Source of the DNA: Cymbomonas tetramitiformis
Taxonomy: Eukaryota > Chlorophyta > Pyramimonadophyceae > Pyramimonadales > Pyramimonadaceae
Reading direction: 5' to 3'
NCBI GenBank assembly: GCA_001247695.2
Contig: LGRX02028787.1
Coordinates: forward strand, 1 to 13,646
DNA length: 13,646 nucleotides
Part shown: positions 1 through 7,216 of the stretch, piece by piece
Layout of the letters: every line of letters starts with the position of its first letter
Numbering within the stretch: the stretch's first letter is position 1
Notes under the pieces: generated by a model
What the model saw: the letters and a program-made list of their open reading frames with translations, nothing else
Databases searched by the model: none
What the model was told of the DNA's origin: nothing
Translations under genes and position numbers: made by a program

Positions 1-210
1 CGCACTAAATAGTACTTGACACCTCTAGTGAACTTATCCGAGAGTATATGTGATATCTCAAACAGTGGTTGCCCTTCTTCGGTGATCATCTGTGGCAGAG
101 GCAATGGTGCTTGGATCGAGTCATTGTACAGCTCTAATCTGGATACAGGCTGTACCGGATGAATACGGATATCGAGGTTTCCGAAATCTAACTCGTATGC
201 ACGCCCATGG
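1..210 (-). pseudogene. Ty3/gypsy Pol C-terminus (integrase tail and start of chromodomain), partial
   Basis: The minus strand reads AYELDFGNL, then IHPVQPVSRLELYN, then PLPLPQMITEEGQ, and ends at the window edge in FTRGVKYYLVR. The first part matches the usual C-terminal integrase pattern of chromoviruses (x-AYxLxLP, then IHPVFHVSxLxxY). The last part matches the start of a chromodomain (hydrophobic-x-x-IL ... YLVRW). In the family this tail follows protease, reverse transcriptase, RNase H and integrase and helps target integration to chromatin. Here none of those enzymes precedes it: the frame is reached directly from the gag reading frame just upstream on the same strand, at about positions 190-230. 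The copy is therefore internally deleted. The C-terminal end lies to the left of the window. The family call is fairly secure; the exact junction is not. Confidence 0.7.
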
Positions 211-1127
211 CTATGTCCTTCTTGGCTGGACCTCCGGATGACTGCTCCTTCTGACCCCGATAGTGAAGGGTTTCTGACTGCTTTGAATGAATGGCATAAT
301 TCAAATCAAGCAGTATCTGTGTGGTTTCTTGCCACGACAGATTGTTCCTTTGCTCTTCTGTCAGGAATCTGAGTTGGAACTGTCTGCGGAGATCTGGATC
401 CATACTGGTGACGAATCTATCCTTTATTAGCACATCATTCAAAATCAACTGCTGCTAGAGAAGCCAGTGATGTGAATGTGCGCAAATAATCTGCAAAGGT
501 TTGGGTTCCTTGAGTCAGTGCCATAAGGTGTTTCTTGGCTACTGATCTCTTGTGAGGATTACCAAATTGTCTGAGGAATGTATGTCTGACCATTTCATAG
601 GTGGCATGTGGCTGTTGTGCCAAGACCTGAAAATAGTGTCTGTCGTTGTTCTGAATAAGAGTCAGAAACACTGTAATCAAGTCCTTATCCTTGACTCCAG
701 GATAGGTGAACTGGAAATATCGGTCCACCGTGTCCAACCAGACTTCCGCATCCTGTCCTGATTTGAATTCCCTAGGTGGTGTCATTTTCACCTTTGGGAC
801 CAAACTAGGTGGAGCTGGTGCTGGAACTGAATCTGTATCTGGATCTGTAAAAACCATCGGAGGATTATCTTCTGTGTACTCGTTTTCTGGTTCCTGAGGC
901 TCATTGGCTGGATCTCTAAATCGGCTCATGTCTGGCTTCATACGACTGATGTTGTCATAGTAGCCTATCTGGTCATATCTGGTTTGTGTGTCGGCATAAC
1001 CAGCGATCCATTTCGGGATTTTAAACCGGCTGAATGCATCATATGAACCAAGAATGTCGAAAAACCATGTCGATGGATCTGGGTCGATATTAGGAATCTC
1101 TGGCTCTTCCTCTTCGAGTGCAACCAT
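188..1127 (-). pseudogene. gag: Ty3/gypsy-type Gag, frameshifted
   Basis: Two overlapping minus-strand frames make one Gag. The upstream frame (1127 to 435, 230 codons) has an acidic, proline-rich N-terminus, then from about residue 113 the retrotransposon Gag pattern PPREFKSGQDAEVWLDTVDR, YFQ, and FLRQFGNPHKRSVAKKHLMAL with QTFADYLRTF. The downstream frame (448 to 188) continues the domain with LIKDRFVTSMDPDLRRQFQL. A one- or two-base indel at about 435-448 separates them, so the copy is broken. No CCHC zinc knuckle is seen before the reading frame meets the pol tail. Gag normally forms the virus-like particle that packages the element's RNA. The ATG at 1127-1125 directly follows a pyrimidine-rich TTTTGTTTTAG, which resembles a splice acceptor. 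An internally deleted, non-coding copy is the best reading. Confidence 0.8.
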
Positions 1128-1356
1128 CTAAAACAAAACACAGCACAAAAAATACCTTCAGCTAATCGACTAACTGAGTGTGTGTGATTTATATATATAT
1201 GGTATATCTGTATGTTTACATACATGTAGTACATAATAATGAGGTAGGTATATATATATATATCCACGTTCTTCCCCCCTCAAGGAAGTGTGTGATATAA
1301 GGCAGTTGTCAATTGCCTGTACCTCATAAATAGCATGATTCCTTATAGGAAGCATC
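1128..1356. other. Leader/LTR-like AT-rich stretch with TA runs
   Basis: No gene is seen. The stretch holds two alternating-TA runs (about 1188-1200 and 1248-1262) and, on the minus strand, a pyrimidine-rich TTTTGTTTTAG abutting the gag start codon. It probably belongs to the 5-prime LTR or leader of the broken gypsy element. Confidence 0.4.
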
Positions 1357-2000
1357 TGTTACAGTTTTAGGGTTGTTGCCCGATACATTATCACGTCTGT
1401 GTCGATTACAGCATGATATACCAATGCCAAACACGAAGTTTATGGAATATATAGTGGCATTTTAGGGCATGTTAGGTTACAGTGGCCCATATACCCAATA
1501 ATGTGATTAGGGTGTTACATGGTATCAGTAACCCTAAAATAGGTAAAAATAAAGCAGTATAAATATTTTGCAACCATTTTTAAGCAAAACTGCATTTAAT
1601 ACCATACTGAATGTTATGTGGTTTTCAGGAGGTATGTTACACCCCTGACACACACATTCAATTTTTAGGGTGTTACAGGGTGTTACACATGCTGCATAAA
1701 TCAGGGATTGTTATTTGATAGCTAAATATTCATATTAGCAAAAAAAAATCAATCCGAAATTTTCAAAAAATTACACGTACAGCATTTTGACGCATTTAGT
1801 GTTACAGCCAATATGTATACCCCTACATATTCCACACCTGCTATCTAGGGTGTTACACGAGATATGACATGTGTCATTATGATTTTCTCATACCTCAATA
1901 GGTATAAAATCATATTATCAAATAAAATAGGGTCCGATTTTCAATTTTCAAATCTATCGCAAACGGATTTTACCCATTTTGGCCGTTTTTGGCTATATAT
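1357..2000. repeat. Degenerate ~170-bp tandem units with TGTTACA boxes
   Basis: The heptamer TGTTACA occurs on the plus strand at 1357, 1513, 1635, 1671, 1681, 1800 and 1851. Four of these are preceded by AGGG (1513, 1671, 1681, 1851). The units starting at 1513, 1681 and 1851 are spaced 168 and 170 bp and share, in the same order, an AGGTA or AGCTA box and an AAAT/ATAT tract. The last two also share CATATTA-x-CAAA and TCCGA followed by TTTTCAA. This looks like a diverged tandem array or a pile of solo-LTR fragments; on the minus strand the same box reads TGTAACACCC, a gypsy LTR start. No coding potential is seen. Confidence 0.5.
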
Positions 2001-2009
2001 ATATAGATA

Positions 2010-2030
2010 TACCTAGTCCAAGAAAATGGC
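2010..2030 (+). repeat. Left terminal inverted repeat
   Basis: This 21-bp arm is identical to the reverse complement of 4032-4052. The similarity ends abruptly inward: the left arm continues GGCCTAGG, the right arm continues TAAAAACAGC. A small perfect hairpin, GGGAC-GTAA-GTCCC, lies at about 2063-2076 just inside this end. Confidence 0.7.
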
Positions 2031-2250
2031 GGCCTAGGTTGCAGCCATGGCGCAATTACTCGGGACGTAAGTCCCAATTACTCTTTAAAATGCCCGCCGC
2101 AGGCGATTTAAAAAATATATATATATATTCCTTTTCAAAAATCCTTCGTTGTCTTAAAGGATAATTTAGTTATCTTGCTTGCCATGGAATATTCGGCTGT
2201 CATACAAATGTTACAAGTTCACACATTCATCATACATAATAGACAAAACA

Positions 2251-2866
2251 TCAAATTAAAAATGGCGACTTACTTTTCTGGTTATCTAACCGGTCAACAG
2301 TTGTGGATACTCTAGATACTTGCCATCGGTTCCGTGTGTCCACAGATGAAAAGTGCCACGGTTTACCATCTCCAAAATGCCTATTCAAGACCCGCGTTAC
2401 AAAGCCGTCACACTCCGAAGGAGCAGGACCATTCCAGTGCACCATCGCTTCCATACTGTAGCGTTCTTGCCCCAAGTGGCGCATACCTGTTGCATGCTTA
2501 TCAATAGCGGCTGCCCATGCCCTCGACCACCTCTTCACAAATTGTCTTTAAGGCACAATGTGAGAACAAATACAACCAATCTGGTATGTCCTTGTATAAC
2601 TCCTGGTCGGTGAAGAGGTCTTCCATTATCACCGAACCAGAAGCCTCCGTCCAACGCTTATTGTATTTCACACTACTATGAAAAGCTGTCACGAGTCGTT
2701 GCTTTAAAATGAAGTGCTGCTGAATGCAGTCAGAAATGGAAGGCAAGCGAATCTTTCCGACTTCAGTCGCCCAAATATGCAGCTCTGTTAAACTCTGGAT
2801 CTGAATCTCATCACTAAAAGGACACGGAGATAAAATGAGCATTCGCAAGTCTATGCACTTGGCCAT
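2251..2866 (-). pseudogene. C-terminal part of decayed transposase-like gene
   Basis: Two overlapping minus-strand frames (2866 to 2501 and 2538 to 2251) make the 3-prime end of the element's gene. The first ends DIPDWLYLFSHCALKTICEE then VVEGMGS. The second continues IDKHATGMRHLGQERYSMEA, then VHWNGPAPSECDGFVTRVLN and RHFGDGKPWHF, and ends with a lysine-rich SKSPFLI and a stop at 2251. The switch point is about 2505-2520. The block E-x-V-V-E-G-M-G-S ... D-K-H ... H-W-N-G-P ... R-H-F-x-x-x-x-x-W-H-F looks like one conserved C-terminal domain, and I recall the same arrangement in the invertebrate family mentioned for the middle segment. Which residues are catalytic is not clear. The copy is inactive as it stands. 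Confidence 0.5.
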
Positions 2867-2940
2867 AATATATAAGCCGCATCTAAGAAGACAGGAACAA
2901 GTTCCGCGCTGTGATATTAATGGATCCTATTGAAATACCA

Positions 2941-3543
2941 TCACGATGTTTTTCGTACAAAAGTCGTTCGAAAGAAAGATAAGACGTGCGCTTCTCTTAT
3001 AGTGAAGTAAGCCGCCCTTCCCACGATTAAGCCCACCTGCTTACGCGTTTCGCTGTCTGCGTTTCTGCTCGCTATCTCCTGCAGCACCCATCTGTGAAGT
3101 AGCGACTCTTGAAGCCTCAAGATAGACGCCTTCAAGTTCTTCAGTTCTTGACTCGCAGAAATAAAACCGACTTTGTCAATTGCGTATCCTGACTTCAACT
3201 TGCTTGGAGCCAAACGGGCGAGACGAAAACAGGCATTGCAGCTCAACATATCCTCGGTTTCTAGCCACTCAAAGTCGCACAAAGAGCAAAGTTCGGAGAC
3301 ACTTGCGGCATGCGCCAAAGCTTTCGCAGCGGGTTTGTACGGTGATGTCGAAGAAGGGGTTGAATTTAAAGGAACCATGGGACTCACTGAAAGGGACTCC
3401 TCACGGATAACCTCGCTGACTTTTGTGGCGACACGATTGGGCAAGCTAGTTTTAAGCACGGCTAGATCATGACAAATAACGCGAAGAGTTTCTTCTACTT
3501 GAACTGCTGCGACTTCACCAACTGGAGTAGGGGGAGCACGCAT
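2941..3543 (-). pseudogene. Middle part of decayed transposase-like gene
   Basis: This is a 200-codon minus-strand frame. It contains a four-cysteine zinc-binding-like patch (ELCSLCDFEW ... MLSCNACFRLARL, residues about 83-108) and then a helical segment with WVLQEIASRNADSETRKQ and VGLIVGRAAYFTIREAH. The end of the frame (VLSFFRTTFVRKTS) is better explained by a one-base shift at about 2990, which gives SYLSFERLLYEKHRDG and IGSIN. From memory of the protein families, the ordered pattern of D-S-E-T, G-L-I-V-x-R-x-A and S-Y-L-S-F-E-R is found in uncharacterised C2H2-containing transposase-like proteins that are abundant in corals and other invertebrates. That assignment is from recall, not a search. 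Frames are broken on both sides. Confidence 0.5.
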
Positions 3544-3588
3544 ATCGCCACCATCTCGATATCCGTCGTTGGCTCCGGCTGATCTCTC

Positions 3589-4036
3589 TTACCTGTGACA
3601 GACGCGAATAACGATCCCGGATGCTCTGTTTTTTTTCAGGATGGACGTCCAAAATATGCCTACTAAGGTTTCGTGAAACAATGACTTGTTACACTTGGGG
3701 CATGGTACCTTTTTATTATGCCTATCAGTAATATCCATCATCGTATCCGTCCTCCCCCGACTTAACCTAGAAATCCCCCGACTTAAGAGAGAAAACTGTA
3801 GATTCTCACTCTCGTCTGCGTGACACTTTCCGTCCCTTCCTTTCGTTCGCGGGTGGATCGAATATGACAGACTCGAGTGATCGCTGGTCATCGCGAGTAC
3901 TCGAAAGATACTCCGAGTAAGCGCTACGCGTATCGAGAGTAATCGCGTAATCCAGGACTATGGTCGGGCCTACGGCCCGGTTTACTCGCCAGCGACCGAG
4001 TTTTTCTCCTGCAGCCAGGCTGCTGTTTTTAGCCAT
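3589..4036 (-). pseudogene. N-terminal part of decayed transposase-like gene, C2H2 zinc finger
   Basis: Two overlapping minus-strand frames form the 5-prime part of the element's gene. The first (4036 to 3806) starts MAKNSSLAAGEKLGRW at the inverted repeat. The second (3891 to 3589) carries VPCPKCNKSLFH. One frame over, at about 3660-3680, the sequence continues NLSRHILDVHPEKKQ, so that together they would give C-x2-C, about 11-12 residues, then H-x4-H: a C2H2 finger split by a frameshift inside it. The next frame continues SIRDRYSRLSQ and meets CACAG/GTAAGA (about 3595), a good splice-donor consensus, so an intron may follow. A C2H2 finger at the N-terminus of a transposase usually binds the transposon ends. 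At least two frame changes mark the copy as inactive. Confidence 0.55.
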
Positions 4037-4052
4037 TTTCTTGGACTAGGTA
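4032..4052 (-). repeat. Right terminal inverted repeat, containing a start codon
   Basis: This arm is the exact inverted copy of 2010-2030. Read on the minus strand it contains AAGAAAATGGC, and its ATG (4036-4034) opens the element's first reading frame. The terminal repeat would therefore include the first codons of the gene, which is unusual for DNA transposons. Confidence 0.65.
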
Positions 4053-6330
4053 GATATATACATATCTCTGTGTGTGTGTGGAATGCAAAGTACAGAAGCA
4101 CTGCAAATCACTTTATCTTTGCACATGGCATAAAAGTGAATTATTCTGCATATCAACATCTGAGGTTGATCACATTTCTGGGTTTTACTGATTTAAACCC
4201 ATGGCAGTAAATGTACTTTCTGATGATATATGGAGTTATCAACTTAACTCCTATGCTGTTATGGCATTTTGAATTTCTACGGCATGGTCGGCTAGACCGT
4301 TGCTTGTTAAGGTGCATATGAAGACATACGTGTTCGTGCTTGCAACCAAGTTCTGTGTGGCATCGTTAGGCACATTTTGAGCTATCGAGTGCCTTGATAG
4401 GGGGTGTATAAGGGGTCCAAATTGGCGTTTGTGGGGGGGTAAATCGATCGATTTAAATGTCGTTTAAGCGTGAGATAACTGCATGGGAGTTAAGCGGATT
4501 ATCCACTTTAGTGATAATTTGTCAATCTATGATATGTTTTGAGCATATGTCTGTGCTCTAAGATTTATCAAAATGATATCTCCTATTTTAAACATATCAG
4601 GACATTGCTTGATTATATAATCAAAGCAGTTTGACACAATACATATGTATGTGTGTGCTTGTCCTCAACAACTTCTATCAGATGTCAATATAGTTACTGC
4701 TCTGAAAGAGTTACATGCATTTTGAACTGATCAAATCTGAATCAATTGTCATTATGCAATGTACTTGTTGTTGTTGCTCCAGCGATGATATGTGGAATGA
4801 CGAATGGACTGCGCCCAACAGTTACCAGCTGTTGCATGGGCACAGTATATTGCCTTCGGGTCTGGAGATAACTCCATCCAGCCCTACAGCATGTTGGATT
4901 ATCTGTTCCCATATCTATCGCCATCACTGACACTTCACACGCACATGTGTTTGTGAAGTGTTATCCACATTATCATATACATGATAGATATTAAAGTTGG
5001 TCAATTCACTACGAATCAGTGAATATCAATACATACAGTAATGCAGTGTGTGTGCATGTATAGTACTTATTGATTAGTACTTTTTGCCAGTGTGTGTGTG
5101 TGTGTGCTCACTTTTACACACTTACAGGAAGATAAGTTCTGGACATTACAATATTTCCAGACAGTTTATCATGCAGGATAATCAGTATACCATGCACTGA
5201 ATGAATCTAGCATGATATATTAGGTTAGAGGTTATTGTAATTCCAAGATAATCTCATTTACAAAATGAGTTGCTGGTCTATTTCACATATAGTTCCGGTG
5301 AGCAATCCTTTCAGTGATCCACAGTAGAACGATATGTGGTCCGAGGAGTATCTCGACTCCACCGGGACATAACGAGCTAATTACTGTGTTAAGACCATTG
5401 AACAGGCACCTCACACTATATGGGTTCTAATATAGTTAGCATGCACGGCAGGTATGCTTTTGTGCATGTCTGATGTATTATGATATGGTGCCATCTATTC
5501 CAGCTGCTACCGTGATCAAGCTGGTTCATACATAACATCTGCTAACATGATGCATGCACAACTTACAGTGTGGCAGTCACTCAGTATTGAATGTGCATAT
5601 ACTCAGATGTTGCATGTTAATGTGTGCTGCATGTAATGCGAGTTCAGATAAACATCTTGCACACTATATTGCAGATAAGCATGAAATGCTGACAATTTGA
5701 ATATTTGTGCAGTCATCAATATGTGGTGTGTGCTGCAGTATAATAATCAGATGTCAATCATGCATACATCCAAAATATGCCTGCGAGTATTAGTTGTTTT
5801 GCAGAGTATTTTGATGTAAGTATGTATTTAGATGATAGTGGCAACATTTTGACATCAGCATCGTGATATTGCAATCTGTTCGTAGCACGCTGCAAATAAC
5901 TTATGCAATCGGGCGCGCTGCTGATGAAAAGCATATATCGTCGTCGCCATTTATCAGCGCATGATACGAGCGCTGACTTATGCACGGATCAAAAATCCGT
6001 CGATGATTACTATGCTGTATATCATTCTGAACAATTTTCAAATGCGATTCATCCAAGCGCGTGCATGTAATTGTCATGCATGCTGTAAACTGCGAATCCT
6101 TCTGCGAGAACATGCGACTGTCGCGCATGCTGCCAACTGCGAATCAGTCTATCGCGCATCGACATATATGATGGCCGTACAAAAAGCAATTTGATGCAAT
6201 CACGAAAATTGTGATACTGCGCTGATGACTTTCCGCGTGGATTACGATTCCGCTGATGTTTTATGCTGGCATGTAGCACGGCTAGGTGGGCCCGGATTGC
6301 ATAATCGATGAACATGACATTTAGAAGTCG
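4053..6330. other. Gene-free stretch dense in short inverted repeats
   Basis: No convincing gene is seen: the few short open frames on either strand are of low complexity and show no recognisable domain. By eye, perfect or near-perfect stem-loops recur about every 50 bp. Examples (arms, positions): ATCAAC 4152-4170; GGGTTT 4180-4200; GGAGTTA 4232-4251; a 16-bp palindrome 4440-4455; a 16-bp palindrome 4609-4624; CAACAG 4816-4834; ACACTTCACA 4930-4961 (10-bp arms); ATTCACT 5004-5024; TCTGGA 5138-5161; CTCATTT 5253-5269; ACTATAT 5415-5436; CCAGCT 5500-5524; TCAGCGC 5954-5976. Arm sequences differ from each other, so this is not one tandem repeat. TG runs lie at about 4069-4080 and 5090-5106. Confidence 0.5.
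5090..5106. repeat. TG dinucleotide microsatellite
   Basis: An alternating GT/TG run of about 17 bp. A shorter one lies at about 4069-4080, immediately outside the right inverted repeat of the 2-kb element. These are simple-sequence repeats with no further content. Confidence 0.85.
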
Positions 6331-6453
6331 CAAGAAGTTTCAAGAAGTACTTAGTGGTTAAAAGAAATCATCTAGAGGCAATATTTTATATTTTGGATAA
6401 TTGTAGTGGCCACAGGGCTGCTTACAGGTCGCGGACGGGCTGCCGTACATACA

Positions 6454-7005
6454 TTGCATATCTTGCGGGCGCGTGAGATATGCAAATGATACGGGGAAGT
6501 TATTAGACGTTGTGAGAAGTATTTAGAGGTCATCCGTAGGCAATGAGAAGCAAAATTTCACATCGGGACATATTCACGGGGTGCTGGGGAGCTAATTTCA
6601 TCTGTAAAATGGCTGCAAAGCAGAAATTGCATATCTTGCGGGCGCGTGAGATATGCAAATGATACGGGGAAGTTATTACACGTTGTGAGAAGTATTTAGA
6701 GGTCATCCGCAGGCAATGAGAAGCGAAATTTCACATCGGGACATATTCACGGGGTGCTGGGGAGCCAATTTCGTCTGTAAAATGGCTGCAAAGCAGAAAT
6801 TGCATATCTTGCGGGCGCGTGAGATATGCAAATGATACGGGGAAGTTATTACACGTTGTGAGAAGTATTTAGAGATCATACCTAGGCAATGAGAAGCGAA
6901 ATTTCACATCGGGACATATTCACGGGGTGCTGGGGAGCTAATTTCGTCTGTAAAATGGTTGCAAATCAGAAATTGCATGTCTCGCGGGCGCGTGTGATAT
7001 ACAAT
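6454..7005. repeat. 173-bp satellite, three full units plus a partial fourth
   Basis: Units start at 6454, 6627, 6800 and 6973, exactly 173 bp apart, with few substitutions. Each starts with a hairpin with 10-bp perfect arms (TTGCATATCT and AGATATGCAA, 12-nt loop containing GCGGGCGCG), and the right arm forms an ATGCAAAT octamer. The fourth copy is degenerate and stops after the hairpin region. Upstream (about 6296-6453) an older diverged unit may be present: ATTGCAT followed by AGAAGTACTTAGTGGT resembles the unit's AGAAGTATTTAGAGGT. Open frames inside the array are by-products of the repeat. Confidence 0.85.
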
Positions 7006-7216
7006 ATTAGAAATCACAATGTTAGAAGTCATTGCAAGTTATCAGAAGTTATCACAATGCATCATCACATGAATACTTTTACTTTGCCCTAATGATACGC
7101 ATATTATTGCAGTTGCAGGAGTTGGGGCACTAGCAGTTGCCGGGTGGCGGGTGCTAAAGCTACAAGCGCATGCCCTACGGGGGCATCGCCTACATTCCTA
7201 GGAGTTCACCGCCTAT
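7006..7216. other. Short spacer, nothing recognised
   Basis: This spacer lies between the satellite and the 3-prime end of the minus-strand gene. Its first part repeats ATTAGAAATCACAATG and TTAGAAGTCATTGCAAG, short echoes of the satellite. The part next to the gene should hold the gene's 3-prime UTR; no clear AATAAA or TGTAA signal was found on the minus strand. Confidence 0.4.

Larger units (their letters stand above)
1..1519 (-). mobile_element. Internally deleted Ty3/gypsy chromovirus copy
   Basis: Gag and the pol tail lie on the same strand with no protease, reverse transcriptase, RNase H or integrase core between them, although these normally occupy several kilobases. Upstream of gag on the minus strand, position 1519 begins TGTAACACCCTAATC, a typical plant-type gypsy LTR start (TGTAACACCC). 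If this is the 5-prime LTR, LTR plus leader cover about 1128-1519. I cannot fix the LTR end or a minus-strand primer-binding site. The other end and the 3-prime LTR lie outside the window. The outer limit at 1519 is an inference; the coding part is seen directly. Confidence 0.55.
2010..4052. mobile_element. 2.04-kb DNA transposon-like element with 21-bp terminal inverted repeats
   Basis: A 21-bp sequence starting TACCTAGTCC and ending AAATGGC at 2010-2030 is repeated exactly, inverted, at 4032-4052. The flanks offer two readings of a target-site duplication: GATA (2006-2009 and 4053-4056) if all 21 bp are terminal repeat, or TA if the repeat starts at CCTAG. Both are weak because the flanks are AT-rich. 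Between the repeats lies one minus-strand coding region in several broken frames. Such a long exact match by chance is very unlikely in a window this size, so a mobile element is the natural reading. I cannot assign a superfamily from the ends. Confidence 0.65.

Noticed and set aside
1367..1540. Telomere-like TTTTAGGG and CCCTAAA pieces
   Set aside because: Single copies only, embedded in LTR-like sequence; no tandem telomere repeat.
4715..4933. Short frames on both strands with a Cys cluster (CTCCCC)
   Set aside because: They come from a TTG/TGT-rich patch in a gene-free stretch, with no homology signal or context.
5758..6333. Overlapping 75-94-codon frames on both strands
   Set aside because: They lie in the inverted-repeat-rich region, on both strands at once, and show no domain or codon pattern.
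6454..7005. CRISPR-like reading of the hairpin repeats
   Set aside because: The 173-bp units are identical throughout, with no variable spacers, and the context is eukaryotic.
6889..7092. 67-codon plus-strand frame at the end of the satellite
   Set aside because: It is carried by the repeat unit and ends soon after it; no sign of selection for protein.
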